Counted from the stretch's first letter, positions 26,964-35,767 are shown. The stretch is 64,000 nt of DNA from Xaviernesmea rhizosphaerae (GCF_001938945.1 NZ_MKIO01000038.1:117399-181398); one strand, 5' to 3'. Numbers and translations are program-made. The notes: a model not told the origin generated them from the letters alone.

Positions 26964-28199
26964 ATGACGACCACATCCGAGACAGCGCCGCTACCGACCC
27001 TGTCCAAGACCCAATTCGTCGCGCTGATGGCCATGCTGATGTCGATCAATGCGATCTCCATCGACATCATGCTGCCTGGCCTGCAGCAGATCGGCGCGAG
27101 CCTGGGCGTTGCCGACGAGAATGAGCGCCAGCTGGTGATCTCGACCTATATGATCGGCATGGGCTTCGCCCAGCTGCTGTTCGGGCCGCTGTCCGATCGC
27201 TTCGGCCGGCGCCTGCCGCTTCTGGCGGGGCTCGGGCTTTATTGCGCCTGTGCGCTGGCCATCGTCTTCGTGCCCAGCTTCGGCCTGATGCTGGCCCTGC
27301 GCTTCCTTCAGGGCGTGGGCGCCTCCGCCACGCGCGTCATCACCGTCTCGATCGTGCGTGATGTCTATGGCGGGCGAATGATGGCCGAGATCATGTCGCT
27401 GATCATGATGGTCTTCATGGTCATTCCGGTGATCGCGCCGAGCATCGGCCAGCTGATCATGCTGTTCGGCGAGTGGCACCTGATCTTCGTCTTCATCTTT
27501 ATCTTCGGCCTGGTCGTTGCCGGGCTGTTTGCCTGGCATGTGCCGGAGACCCTGCCTGCGGAGAATCGCCGCCCCTTCACCTTCAGCTCGATCGCGGCGG
27601 CCTTCGCCATCGTCATCGGCAACCGCATCGCCTTTCTCTATGCGCTCGCCATCGCCTTCATTTTCGGCGGGCTGTTCGGCTTCATCAATTCGGCGCAGCA
27701 GCTTCTGGTCGATGTCTATGGTTTCGGCGTCTATTTCCCCGTGGTCTTCGCGGCCTTTGCCGGCCTGATGGCTGTGGCCTCCTTCGCCAATTCGCGTCTG
27801 GTGCAGCGCTTCGGCATGCGCCGGCTATCGCATGCGGCGCTGATCGGCTTCTGTCTTGTCTGCCTCGCCTGGGCCCTGACCGCCTTGTTCGGCGAGGTGC
27901 CCTTCTGGCTGTTCGCGGTCTATTACATGCTGGCCATGTTCCAGTTCGGCCTGATCGGCCCGAACTTCAACGCCATGGCCATGGAGCCGCTCGGCCATGT
28001 CGCAGGCACCGCCTCCTCTGTTCTGGGCTTCACCCAGACGGTGCTCGGCGGCTTCATCGGGGCGCTGATCGGCCAGGCCTTCGACGGCACCGGCACGCCC
28101 TTGGCCTTCAGCTTCCTGATCGTGGCCATTGCCGCGCTGGCGATGGTGCTGATCGCCGAGCGCGGCCGGCTGATGCGGCCACATCTGGCGGCATCGTAG
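26964..28199 (+). CDS. MFS drug exporter, Bcr/CflA type (first of pair)
   Basis: A 411-residue inner-membrane protein with about 12 hydrophobic helices. Bcr/CflA-type MFS exporters pump bicyclomycin, chloramphenicol and similar compounds out by proton antiport. Seen: the MFS loop motif GPLSDRFGRRLPLLAGL, ISIDIMLPGLQQI in helix 1 and VSIVRDVYGGRMMAEIMSLIMMVFMVIPVIAPSIGQ in the helix 4-5 region. It is followed 119 bases later by a paralogue of the same type. Tandem inverted repeats lie upstream. Confidence 0.9.
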   Translation: MTTTSETAPLPTLSKTQFVALMAMLMSINAISIDIMLPGLQQIGASLGVADENERQLVISTYMIGMGFAQLLFGPLSDRFGRRLPLLAGLGLYCACALAIVFVPSFGLMLALRFLQGVGASATRVITVSIVRDVYGGRMMAEIMSLIMMVFMVIPVIAPSIGQLIMLFGEWHLIFVFIFIFGLVVAGLFAWHVPETLPAENRRPFTFSSIAAAFAIVIGNRIAFLYALAIAFIFGGLFGFINSAQQLLVDVYGFGVYFPVVFAAFAGLMAVASFANSRLVQRFGMRRLSHAALIGFCLVCLAWALTALFGEVPFWLFAVYYMLAMFQFGLIGPNFNAMAMEPLGHVAGTASSVLGFTQTVLGGFIGALIGQAFDGTGTPLAFSFLIVAIAALAMVLIAERGRLMRPHLAAS

Positions 28200-28318
28200 C
28201 CTCCCGTCCACAGGCGGAGGCCCGAAACCGCGCCGCGCTTTCGGCCCTTCTCGAATCCTATTCCATCTACCGGCGCACGGGCCCGCCAGTGCCGCCGCCC
28301 GCTCTTGGAGGAGCATTC

Positions 28319-29602
28319 ATGCCACCGCATATCGACCAGGGCCCTGCGAGCGATCAGGGCTCGCAGCGGATCGGCCTCGGCTTCCGCGAATTCATCATCA
28401 CCATCGCGCTGATGACCGCCAGCATCGCCTTTGCCATCGACATCATGCTGCCGGCCCTGCCCCATATTGCCAGCTCGCTCAAGGTCACCAATGCCAATGA
28501 CGCGCAGCTGGTCATTGCCGTGTTCTTCTTCGGCTTCGGCCTGTCACAGCTCGTCTTCGGCAGCCTGGCAGATGCCTTCGGGCGCCGGCGCGTGCTTTTG
28601 GCGGGACTGGCGATCTTCACGGTGACAATGCTCGCCGCCGCCTGGACCGAGAGCTTCACCGCGCTCCTGATCCTGCGCTTCTGCCAGGGCATCGGCGGCG
28701 CGGCGGTGCGCATCTGCACGACGGCAATCACGCGCGACTGTTTCGGCGGCCGGGAAATGGCGCGGGTCATGTCCTACATCATGATCGTCTTCATGATGGT
28801 GCCGATCCTGGCGCCCACGCTCGGCCAGGCCATCATCACCTATGGCGACTGGCCGTGGATCTTCGTGCTTTTGGGCGTGGTGGGGGCGATCCTGTTCGTC
28901 TGGGCAAGCTTACGCATGCGCGAAAGCCTGCCGCAGGCGGAGCGCCAGCCGCTCTCCTTCGGCTCTGTCGCCTCGGGCTTTTCCACCGTGCTGACCAACC
29001 GGGTGACCTCAGGCTACATGCTCGGGCTGACGCTGTTCACCGGTGTCATCTGCGCCTTCATCGTCACGGTGCAGCAGGTGTTCGGCACGGTCTACGGGCT
29101 GGGCGACTGGCTGCCGATCGCCTTTGCCGGCACCGCCTCGGGCATCGCCATCGCCAATTTCGCCAATGGCTATTTCGTCCGCCGCTTCGGCATGCGCCGC
29201 ATCTCCCACGCGGCGATGATCGGTTTCACCCTGCTGTCGGCGGCGCTCTATCTGATGGCTCTGGCCGGCACGCCGCCCTTTATCGTCACCTATCTCGGCA
29301 TCTCGGTGCTTCTGATGATGTTTGCGGCGATTGCCACCAACTTCACCGCCATCAGCCTGGAGCCGATGGGCCATATTGCCGGCACGGCCACCGCCATCAC
29401 CGGCTTCGTCTCGACCACAGGCGGCGCCATCGTCGGCGGGCTGATCGGCCAGATGTTCAATGGCACGGTGCAGCCGCTGTTTGGCGGCTTCACGGCTTTC
29501 GGCGCGCTGACGATCATCGCCGTGCTCTGGGCCGAGGGCGGCCGCCTCTTCACCCATCCGGGCGACGAGACGGCGCTCGATCCCGGCGCCGGGCATCTGT
29601 AG
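28319..29602 (+). CDS. MFS drug exporter, Bcr/CflA type (second of pair)
   Basis: A 427-residue paralogue of the preceding exporter. The frame is open upstream into the first gene, but the ATG with GGAGGAG six bases before is the start. Helix 1 has AIDIMLPALPHIASSL; the MFS loop is GSLADAFGRRRVLLAGL; ITRDCFGGREMARVMSYIMIVFMMVPILAPTLGQ matches the same block in gene 1. About 12 helices. The two proteins probably arose by tandem duplication; whether they act separately or as a heterodimer cannot be told. A strong hairpin follows the stop. Confidence 0.9.
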   Translation: MPPHIDQGPASDQGSQRIGLGFREFIITIALMTASIAFAIDIMLPALPHIASSLKVTNANDAQLVIAVFFFGFGLSQLVFGSLADAFGRRRVLLAGLAIFTVTMLAAAWTESFTALLILRFCQGIGGAAVRICTTAITRDCFGGREMARVMSYIMIVFMMVPILAPTLGQAIITYGDWPWIFVLLGVVGAILFVWASLRMRESLPQAERQPLSFGSVASGFSTVLTNRVTSGYMLGLTLFTGVICAFIVTVQQVFGTVYGLGDWLPIAFAGTASGIAIANFANGYFVRRFGMRRISHAAMIGFTLLSAALYLMALAGTPPFIVTYLGISVLLMMFAAIATNFTAISLEPMGHIAGTATAITGFVSTTGGAIVGGLIGQMFNGTVQPLFGGFTAFGALTIIAVLWAEGGRLFTHPGDETALDPGAGHL

Positions 29603-29636
29603 GCGAGCGGTCTGCCTGTTATCTGTGATCATGAAA

Positions 29637-29668
29637 AAGGGCCGGGTTGCCTTTGCAGCCCGGCCCTT
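29637..29668. terminator. Bidirectional terminator between the MFS pair and the IMPase gene
   Basis: Perfect 10-pair stem AAGGGCCGGG / CCCGGCCCTT plus an inner T-T-G-C / G-C-A-G extension with one G-U, flanked by A-rich and T-rich sides. It serves the plus-strand MFS gene and the minus-strand gene from the other side. Confidence 0.8.
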
Positions 29669-29699
29669 CTCATGCCAACCATAGCCGGTGAACCCGCCC

Positions 29700-30524
29700 T
29701 TAGGCGACGAAGACCTTCTCGCGCAGCTCCGTCCAGGCGTCGCGGTCGCTGGCGACCAGCAGGCCGCCGGCCAGATCGCCCGGCCGATAGGGCGTGCCGT
29801 CGAAGCGCGCGACATGGGCGCCGGCCTCCTCGGCGATCAGGCAGCCGGCCAGATGATCCCATGGCATCAGCTTCTGATACATCAGGAAGTGCAGGAAGCC
29901 GCCGGCGAGCGTGCGATATTCATGGGCGGCGCAGCGATAGCTGGCGGCCACGCGCACCTGGGCGAGCTTGCCCATGATCACCGCGCGCATATCCGGCGCG
30001 TAGAAGCCCGTCGAGGCGCAGCCGACCATGGCTTCCAGGTCCGGGGCGGGCGAGACGGCGAGCTTTTCCTGGCTGCCGTCGGGCCGGCACATCCAGGCGC
30101 CGGAACCCTTCTCGGCAATCACCCAGTCATTGCCGAGCGGATCATAGATGATCCCGGCCAGCGTCTCCCCTTTGGCCACAACGCTCGCCATGACACCGAA
30201 GAGCGGCATGCCGGCGGCGTAATTATAGGTGCCGTCGATCGGATCGACCACGACGGCAAGATCGGCGCCGGCAAGCTGGTCGAGAAGCAAGGGATCGGCG
30301 GCCGTCGATTCTTCCCCGACGAACAGCGCGCCCGGCAGGATCGCCTCCATGCGCGCCTTCATGAAGCGTTCGGCAGCCTCGTCGGCCTCGGTGACGAGGT
30401 CGATGGCCTCGCTCTTGGCGCGGATGTCGCCGGCGCCGAGATTGCGGAAGCGCGGCAGGATTTCGGCATCCGCCGCCTCCTGCATCAGGGCGGCCAGCGC
30501 GGCGACGTCGATCTCGGGGGTCAT
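29700..30524 (-). CDS. Inositol monophosphatase family protein
   Basis: A 274-residue Mg-dependent phosphatase of the IMPase/CysQ superfamily. Metal-binding motifs are present: FVGEES near residue 68, VDPIDGTYNYAAGMP near 93 and WDHLAGCLIAEEAGA near 223. The substrate could be inositol-1-phosphate or a related sugar or nucleotide phosphate; the sequence cannot separate these. Its start overlaps the ttcA stop (ATGA), so the two are translationally coupled, ttcA first. Confidence 0.92.
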   Translation of the reverse strand: MTPEIDVAALAALMQEAADAEILPRFRNLGAGDIRAKSEAIDLVTEADEAAERFMKARMEAILPGALFVGEESTAADPLLLDQLAGADLAVVVDPIDGTYNYAAGMPLFGVMASVVAKGETLAGIIYDPLGNDWVIAEKGSGAWMCRPDGSQEKLAVSPAPDLEAMVGCASTGFYAPDMRAVIMGKLAQVRVAASYRCAAHEYRTLAGGFLHFLMYQKLMPWDHLAGCLIAEEAGAHVARFDGTPYRPGDLAGGLLVASDRDAWTELREKVFVA

Positions 30525-31471
30525 GCGGAAGGCTCCGGAAAGAGGGATTTGAAGTCGAAAAGCTTGGGGTCCATCAAATGCGACGGGTTCACATGGCCGA
30601 GCGCGCGCAGCATCCGATCCTTGCGGCCGGGCATGCGCCGCTCCAGATCGGCCAGCATCGTCTTCATCGCATTGCGCTCCAGCCCGTCCTGCGAGCCGCA
30701 GAGATCGCAGGGAATGATCGGAAACTGCATGGCCGCCGCGAACTTCGCCAGATCCTCCTCAGCGGCATAGGCGAGCGGGCGCAGAACCATCAGATCGCCC
30801 TCATCATTCAAAAGCTTCGGCGGCATGGCCGCCAGCCGGCCACCATGGAAGAGGTTCATGAAGAAGGTTTCGAGAATGTCCTCGCGGTGATGGCCGAGCA
30901 CCAGCGCGTCGCAGCCTTCCTCGCGCGCGATCCGGTAGAGATTGCCGCGGCGCAGGCGCGAACACAGCGCGCAATACGTCGCCCCTTCCGGCACCTTCTC
31001 CTTCACGATTGAATAGGTGTCGCGATATTCGATGCGATGGGGCACGCCGATCGAGGCGAGATAATCCGGCAGGATGTGCTTGGGAAAATTCGGCTGGCCC
31101 TGGTCGAGGTTGCAGGCGATCAGCTCGACGGGCAACAGGCCGCGCCATTGCAGATCGATGAGCAGCGCCAGCAGGCTGTAGCTGTCCTTGCCGCCGGAAA
31201 GCCCGATCAGCCAGCGCTTCTGCCGCTCCAGCATGCCGAAATCGTCGATCGCCTGGCGCACCTGGCGCAACAGACGCTTGCGCAGCTTGTTGAAGGAAAC
31301 GGAAGACGGCATGCCGGCGAAGATTGCCGGCTGCTGGCCGGCGAGATCTTCGCCCTCGATCGGCAAGGCAAGATCGCCGCTGATCGGCAACGTAAGATCG
31401 CCGCTGATCGGCAAGGCCCTATCGCCGTTCATCGGCAAGGCGCTTTCAGGCTCGATGGGTGAGGCATCCAT
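30521..31471 (-). CDS. ttcA: tRNA 2-thiocytidine synthetase with N-terminal repeat extension
   Basis: Puts sulfur on C32 of several tRNAs in an ATP- and [4Fe-4S]-dependent reaction. The PP-loop SGGKDSYSLL, the cluster cysteines in YCALCSRLRRG and the conserved CDLCGSQDGL are clear. The core matches the rhizobial form from MPSSVSFNKLRKRLLRQ onward. Before it lies an unusual segment of about 55 residues with four 8-residue units (LPMNGDRA, LPISGDLT, LPISGDLA, LPIEGEDL). I place the start at the ATG (MDASPIEPE); an ATG 24 codons earlier is also open, and the core alone could begin at MPSSVS. The overlap with the IMPase gene implies coupling. Confidence 0.9.
   Translation of the reverse strand: MDASPIEPESALPMNGDRALPISGDLTLPISGDLALPIEGEDLAGQQPAIFAGMPSSVSFNKLRKRLLRQVRQAIDDFGMLERQKRWLIGLSGGKDSYSLLALLIDLQWRGLLPVELIACNLDQGQPNFPKHILPDYLASIGVPHRIEYRDTYSIVKEKVPEGATYCALCSRLRRGNLYRIAREEGCDALVLGHHREDILETFFMNLFHGGRLAAMPPKLLNDEGDLMVLRPLAYAAEEDLAKFAAAMQFPIIPCDLCGSQDGLERNAMKTMLADLERRMPGRKDRMLRALGHVNPSHLMDPKLFDFKSLFPEPSA
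31358..31453 (-). repeat. In-frame 24-base tandem repeat inside ttcA
   Basis: Four adjacent 24-base units built on GATCGGCAA-N7-ATCGCCG (plus-strand reading), the second nearly identical to the first, the last most diverged. It encodes the 8-residue units at the N-terminus of TtcA and is a likely site of copy-number change. Confidence 0.85.
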
Positions 31472-31674
31472 GGATGGATCCGATCCGGGTCTTTCGGCAT
31501 GCCCCGCATGAGGGCGGCCGTACAGAAATCTGGATGGCGGCATGAAAGCCGCCCAACTCTGCCAGCGGCTTGCCCCGATCGCCCGACAAGATCAAGCAAA
31601 AAGGATGTGCCAGCGTCAATCCAGCCACGCAAAGGCCCGGGGCGCACAGGTCTCCGGCAATCTCAAGCCGCGCC

Positions 31675-32619
31675 TTACGCGCCAAAAACCGACCAGCCGG
31701 TGCGGTGTGCCAGCATTTCCAGCGCCAGGGAGCCGAGCAGCGAATTTCCATTGTGGTTGAGGCCCGGCGACCAGACCGCGATCGAGGCCTTGCCCGGCGC
31801 CACCACCAGAATGCCGCCGCCCACGCCGCTCTTGCCGGGCAGGCCGACATGATAGGCGAAATCGCCCGAGCCGTCATAATGGCCGCAGGTCAGCATCAGC
31901 GCATTGATGCGCTTGGCCCGCTCACGCGAGACCACCGTGTGCCCCGACAAAGGCGTCACCCCGGCATTGGCGAGGAACAGGCCGGCGCGGGCCAGCTGGA
32001 CGCAGCTCATGGCAATGGCGCAATGGTGGAAATAGACGCCGAGCACATGCTCGACCGGATGATCGAGCCGGCCGAAGGAGCGCATGAAATTGGCGAGCGC
32101 CGAATTGCGAAAGCCTGTGGCGGCCTCCGACCGGGCAACCGCGGGATCGATGGCGATGTCCTCGTCATTGGCGAGATAGCGCATGAAACGCACGATTTCG
32201 CCGATCACCTCGCGCGGCGTATGTCCCGCGAGAATGAGATCGCTGATGGTGATGGCGCCGGCATTGATGAAGGGATTGCGTGGCTTGCCGCCTTCCTGCT
32301 CCAGCTGGACGATGGAGTTGAAGGCCGAGCCCGAGGGCTCGCGCCCGACCCGTCGCCAGATGTTCTCGCCATGCTTGCCCATCGCCAGCGTCAGCGTGAA
32401 GACCTTGGAAATGCTCTGGATCGAAAAGGGCTCGGCCGCATCGCCGACGCTTGCCACCTGCCCGTCGATGGTGACGACGGCCATGCCGAATTTCTTCGGA
32501 TCGATGCGCGCGAGCGGCGGAATGTAATCGGCCACCTTGCCCTCGCCGCGCCGGGGCGAAAGCGCCGTATAGATGTCGTCGAGAATGGCCTGCAGGTCGA
32601 GGGCTTGGGAATCCGGCAT
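31675..32619 (-). CDS. glsA: Glutaminase
   Basis: Hydrolyses glutamine to glutamate and ammonia. The 314-residue length is that of the serine-dependent (beta-lactamase-like) bacterial glutaminase. The catalytic S-x-x-K is FSIQSISKVFTLTLA, followed by NPFINAGAI, the G-V-Y-F-like segment VLGVYFHHCAI and a C-terminal KSGVGGGILVV. GGAG is about six bases before the ATG. It sits downstream of rpsD with a terminator between, so it is separately transcribed. Glutaminases in this group may also protect against acid. Confidence 0.94.
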   Translation of the reverse strand: MPDSQALDLQAILDDIYTALSPRRGEGKVADYIPPLARIDPKKFGMAVVTIDGQVASVGDAAEPFSIQSISKVFTLTLAMGKHGENIWRRVGREPSGSAFNSIVQLEQEGGKPRNPFINAGAITISDLILAGHTPREVIGEIVRFMRYLANDEDIAIDPAVARSEAATGFRNSALANFMRSFGRLDHPVEHVLGVYFHHCAIAMSCVQLARAGLFLANAGVTPLSGHTVVSRERAKRINALMLTCGHYDGSGDFAYHVGLPGKSGVGGGILVVAPGKASIAVWSPGLNHNGNSLLGSLALEMLAHRTGWSVFGA

Positions 32620-32694
32620 CCTGTTCTCCGGCGTCTGAAAAGCGCCGGCGCGGGCGGGCGCTGGATGTCCCTCGTCGCGGCGGCGGCTGAAGAA

Positions 32695-32726
32695 TAAAAA
32701 AAGCCGCCCATTCCTGAGCGGCTTTT
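32695..32726 (-). terminator. Rho-independent terminator after rpsD
   Basis: On the minus strand a stem AAAAGCCGC / GCGGCTTTT with a 10-base loop is followed by TTTATTC. It lies about 30 bases past the rpsD stop. Confidence 0.85.
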
Positions 32727-32757
32727 CGCGACTTCGCAAGTGCGAAGATGCAAGAGA

Positions 32758-33375
32758 TCAACGCGAATAGAATTCGACGACCAGGTTCGGTTCCATGATG
32801 ACCGGATAGGGAACATCGGCCAGGCCCGGAACGCGGGCGAAGGTGGCGACCATCTTGTTGTGATCGACTTCGATGTAATCCGGAACGTCACGCTCGGCGA
32901 GCTGGACAGCTTCCAGAACCGAAGCGAGCTGCTTCGACTTCTGGCGCACTTCGATCACGTCGCCGACCTTGCAGCGGTAGGAACCGATGTTGACGCGAAC
33001 GCCGTTGACCGTGACGTGGCCATGGTTGACGAACTGGCGGGCAGCCCAGACGGTCGGAACGAACTTCGCGCGGTAGACGATGGCGTCCAGACGCGATTCG
33101 AGCAGGCCGATCAGGTTTTCCGAGGTGTCGCCCTTGCGGCGGTTGGCTTCGTCATAGATCGCGCGGAACTGCTTCTCGCGGATATCGCCGTAGTAGCCCT
33201 TCAGCTTCTGCTTGGCGCGCAGCTGCACGCCGAAGTCGGAAAGCTTGGACTTGCGGCGCTGGCCGTGCTGGCCCGGGCCGTATTCGCGGCGATTCACCGG
33301 GGACTTCGGACGGCCCCAGATGTTCTCGCCCATGCGGCGATCGATTTTGTACTTGGACGATGCGCGCTTGCTCAT
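32758..33375 (-). CDS. rpsD: 30S ribosomal protein S4
   Basis: Ribosome assembly protein that binds 16S rRNA early and, in some bacteria, represses its own operon. The 205-residue protein has the N-terminal helical region (KRASSKYKIDRRMGENIWGR) and the S4 RNA-binding domain (LESRLDAIVYRAKFVPTVWAARQFVNHGHVTVNGVRVNI). It is a single-gene unit, not in an rpoA operon, as is usual in alphaproteobacteria. A possible promoter and a 5' hairpin lie about 160-210 bases upstream. Confidence 0.98.
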   Translation of the reverse strand: MSKRASSKYKIDRRMGENIWGRPKSPVNRREYGPGQHGQRRKSKLSDFGVQLRAKQKLKGYYGDIREKQFRAIYDEANRRKGDTSENLIGLLESRLDAIVYRAKFVPTVWAARQFVNHGHVTVNGVRVNIGSYRCKVGDVIEVRQKSKQLASVLEAVQLAERDVPDYIEVDHNKMVATFARVPGLADVPYPVIMEPNLVVEFYSR

Positions 33376-33528
33376 CCGTATTTCCTCTTGTTATCACCGG
33401 CGATCCTGTTCGTCAGGATCCCGGCCGTCTTGTCAGGAAACACGCCCTCCTCTTAAGTCCGCTCTCGCGTCCTTCTGACAGGCTTCTCTCGGTGCGACCG
33501 GAGACTCCACGGGACATGTCAAAGAAAA

Positions 33529-33550
33529 CACCGGGCGTTGCGGCCCGGTG
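33529..33550 (-). terminator. Terminator-like hairpin in the rpsD leader
   Basis: Perfect 8-pair stem CACCGGGC-N6-GCCCGGTG; on the minus strand it is followed by TTTTCTTT. It sits just downstream of a TTGACA-like promoter and about 150 bases before rpsD, so it could be an attenuator or a 5' stabilising hairpin. Confidence 0.6.
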
Positions 33551-33559
33551 ATGCCGGCG

Positions 33560-33588
33560 TCTTTAAGACCATGTCACCGAATTGTCAA
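33560..33588 (-). promoter_or_regulatory. Probable promoter of rpsD
   Basis: On the minus strand, TTGACA (33588-33583) stands 17 bases from TAAAGA (33565-33560). The -35 is a full consensus; the -10 is weak. No other promoter-like pair is evident upstream of rpsD. Confidence 0.5.
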
Positions 33589-33711
33589 CCTCTGCCCCAT
33601 GATGGCAGGCCCTGCCACTCCCTGCGGAAACCAGGGGCAAGATATAGCTTGATCTCCCCAAAAGATCTTTTTATGTTCTCTTAATAGTCACTTTTTGTTC
33701 AAGGCACCGGC

Positions 33712-34154
33712 ATGGAACTCGCGGAATTCATCGTCGAGGCGAAAGCCGCGACCTATGTGGGCGGCGGCGCAAAGAGAGGCTCAAGCCGCCCAGGATCGCA
33801 CGATCTGGCCTATGAGGCCGGCCGCTGGCGCTATCTCGACAGCTATTCGGCGGAACAGACTTTCTCGGCCAGGAATGCGTCTGGCAGGAGAATCGCCCCG
33901 TCTGGGCGATGAACTATTATGGCCGCATCCTCGAACCCGCGCTGATCGATGCCACGCTTGCCGGCGGCATCATCCAGAAGGCGCTGTCCGCCCTCTATCG
34001 CGAGGGCCGGTTTCTCGGCGGATTTCGGTTCGCGCTGGCGCCGTATGATTATATCGATGAGAGCACCGGCGATTATCTCAGCTTCACCGGGATCGAGCGC
34101 GCGGGACGGACGGTCTATCGGCTGGACTATCATGGCGGGCTGATTGTCGACTGA
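33712..34154 (+). pseudogene. DUF5680 family gene with a single-base frameshift
   Basis: Two open frames join to one DUF5680-like protein. The first (MELAEFIVEAKAATYVGGGA...GSHDLAYEAGRWRYLDSY) runs to codon 45, then loses register; the second frame continues as FGGTDFLGQECVWQENRPVW-AMNYYGRILEPALIDATLAGG to a natural stop. The join is at TATTCGG (33844-33850): one extra T (TATTTCGG) would restore the frame. DUF5680 proteins of about 145 residues have no known function. The fault may be a true mutation or an error in a short T-run. Confidence 0.8.
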
Positions 34155-34210
34155 GCGTCAACGGCGGCGATCCGCGCGGGACAGGTCACGATATCAGAAG
34201 GAGCGTCGCG

Positions 34211-34828
34211 ATGCGCCGCCCGAAATCCATGCGTGGACTGGAGACGCTGGGGCGCGTGCGCCTGTCGGAGAGCTTCTTCCTGCGCGATTTCCTCCATTCG
34301 GAAATCGCCAGCCTTCACGGATTTGCCAATATCCCCGACGATCCCGATCGCGCGATCGAGACCGGGTCGCAGCTCTGCCAGCAGCTGCTCGAACCGCTGC
34401 AGAAGACCTTTGGCCGATTGCATATTCGCTCGGGCTACCGCTCGCCGGAGGTGAACGATTTCGGCAACCGCCATGGGCTGAATTGCGCGTCGAATGCGGC
34501 GAGCGCGGCGGGCCATATCTGGGATGCGCTTGACGCCGAAGGACACAAGGGGGCGATGGCCTGCATCGTCGTGCCCTGGGTTTGGGATCGCCATCAGCAG
34601 CCCGGCGACTGGCGCCGGCTTGCCTGGTGGATTCACGACCACCTTCCCTATGCGACGCTGGAATTCTTCCCGAAGCTCTGGGCCGTCAATATTGGCTGGC
34701 ACGAGCGGCCGGCACGCCGCATCACCAGCTTTGCCCATCCGCGCGGGCTCCTGACGCGGCCGGGCATGGAGGGGCATAACGGGCTGCATGCCGAGCATTA
34801 TGCAGGTTTTCCGCCCCTGGAGCGATGA
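34211..34828 (+). CDS. Peptidase M15-like (Hedgehog/D-Ala-D-Ala-peptidase fold) protein
   Basis: A 205-residue protein that reads like a conserved M15-related family in rhizobia. The segment LHIRSGYRSPEVNDFGNRHGLNC has the R-S-x-Y-R-S-x-x-x-N shape of D-Ala-D-Ala carboxypeptidases/endolysins, but the expected zinc ligands (HxxGxAxD and a later H) are only partly evident: HIWDALDAEGHKG and LEFFPKLWAVNIGWHERP. It may be an inactive or altered relative. It has no signal peptide. AAGGAG lies seven bases before the ATG. No phage neighbours are present, so it is probably a chromosomal gene. Confidence 0.7.
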   Translation: MRRPKSMRGLETLGRVRLSESFFLRDFLHSEIASLHGFANIPDDPDRAIETGSQLCQQLLEPLQKTFGRLHIRSGYRSPEVNDFGNRHGLNCASNAASAAGHIWDALDAEGHKGAMACIVVPWVWDRHQQPGDWRRLAWWIHDHLPYATLEFFPKLWAVNIGWHERPARRITSFAHPRGLLTRPGMEGHNGLHAEHYAGFPPLER

Positions 34829-34840
34829 GCGTGCGCCTAT

Positions 34841-35767
34841 TCAGGAGACGACGCCCTGAAGCTTCAGCCAGGACTCGAGCTTCAGCGGCCAGTCGGCCGT
34901 GGGGCTGCCGCGCTTGCCCATGCCGAAGCCGTGACCGCCGGCCGAAAGCCGCATCAGCTCGGCCTTTACCCCGGCCTTCTTGCAGGCCTCGGCCATGATC
35001 ACGCCGTTTTGCGGGTTGATCACAGGATCATCGAGCGCATCCATCAGGAAGAGCGGCGGGCAATCCGGGCCGACATAAGTCTCCACCGACCAGGCCTTGA
35101 CCAGGGCCGCATCCGCTTCCGGGCCGATCAGGATACGGCGCGACATCGACTTGCCGTAAGGCAATTGCATGGTGATCACGGGATAGGCCAGCACGGCCCA
35201 ATCGGGCCGCGACGAGATCGTGTCGATGGTGTCGATCGGCGCATAGGCCCGGAAGGAGGAGCGCGTCGCCGTCATGCCGATCAGATGACCGCCGGCGGAA
35301 AAGCCGATCGAGCCGATCCGCTGCGGATCGAGATTCCAGCGGCCGGCATTGGACCGGATCAGCCGCATGGCGCGCTGGGCGTCCTGCAGCGGTGCCAGAG
35401 CGCCGGCCTTCCAGCCCTCGCCCGGCAGCCGATAGGTCAGGATGAAAGCCGTGACACCGCGGGCGTTGAACCAGTCCGCCGCGCCCTTGCCTTCCCAGCC
35501 ATTGGAAATCGTCTTGTAGCCGCCGCCGGCCGCAATAAGCACCGCGCTGCCATTCGGCCGCTCCGGACGGAAGATATCGACCGTGGGCACGGAGACATTG
35601 AAGAAGGTGCCGGGTGGATTGGTTTCCGTCGGCCCCGCCGGCCCGCCGCCGCCCGGCGGGCTGTCCGGCCAGAGCGGCACGGTGGCGCCGCCGGTGCTGG
35701 CGTGCGCCAGACGCGGCATCATCGCCCCAACGGCAAGCGCCGAAAGGAAATCACGACGTCCCAACAT
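34841..35767 (-). CDS. Tat-exported alpha/beta hydrolase (acetyl xylan esterase-like)
   Basis: A 308-residue esterase. The N-terminus MLGRRDFLSALAVGAMMPRLAHA is a twin-arginine signal, so it is exported folded. The nucleophile elbow is IGFSAGGHL (G-F-S-A-G), with an oxyanion-like AAGGGYK, and the later DALDDPVINPQN and SAGGHGFGMG carrying Asp and His. The pattern fits periplasmic acetyl/xylan esterases (family with HGGG-like AGGGY). Substrate not determinable. It is divergent from a repeat-rich gap. Confidence 0.88.
   Translation of the reverse strand: MLGRRDFLSALAVGAMMPRLAHASTGGATVPLWPDSPPGGGGPAGPTETNPPGTFFNVSVPTVDIFRPERPNGSAVLIAAGGGYKTISNGWEGKGAADWFNARGVTAFILTYRLPGEGWKAGALAPLQDAQRAMRLIRSNAGRWNLDPQRIGSIGFSAGGHLIGMTATRSSFRAYAPIDTIDTISSRPDWAVLAYPVITMQLPYGKSMSRRILIGPEADAALVKAWSVETYVGPDCPPLFLMDALDDPVINPQNGVIMAEACKKAGVKAELMRLSAGGHGFGMGKRGSPTADWPLKLESWLKLQGVVS

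Noticed and set aside
27473..28318. N-terminal extension of the second MFS gene
   Set aside because: Open by chance over the first MFS gene; a strong ribosome site precedes the internal ATG.
29700..31471. IMPase and ttcA as a single new system
   Set aside because: The overlap shows coupling, but each belongs to a well-known family and no shared pathway is evident.
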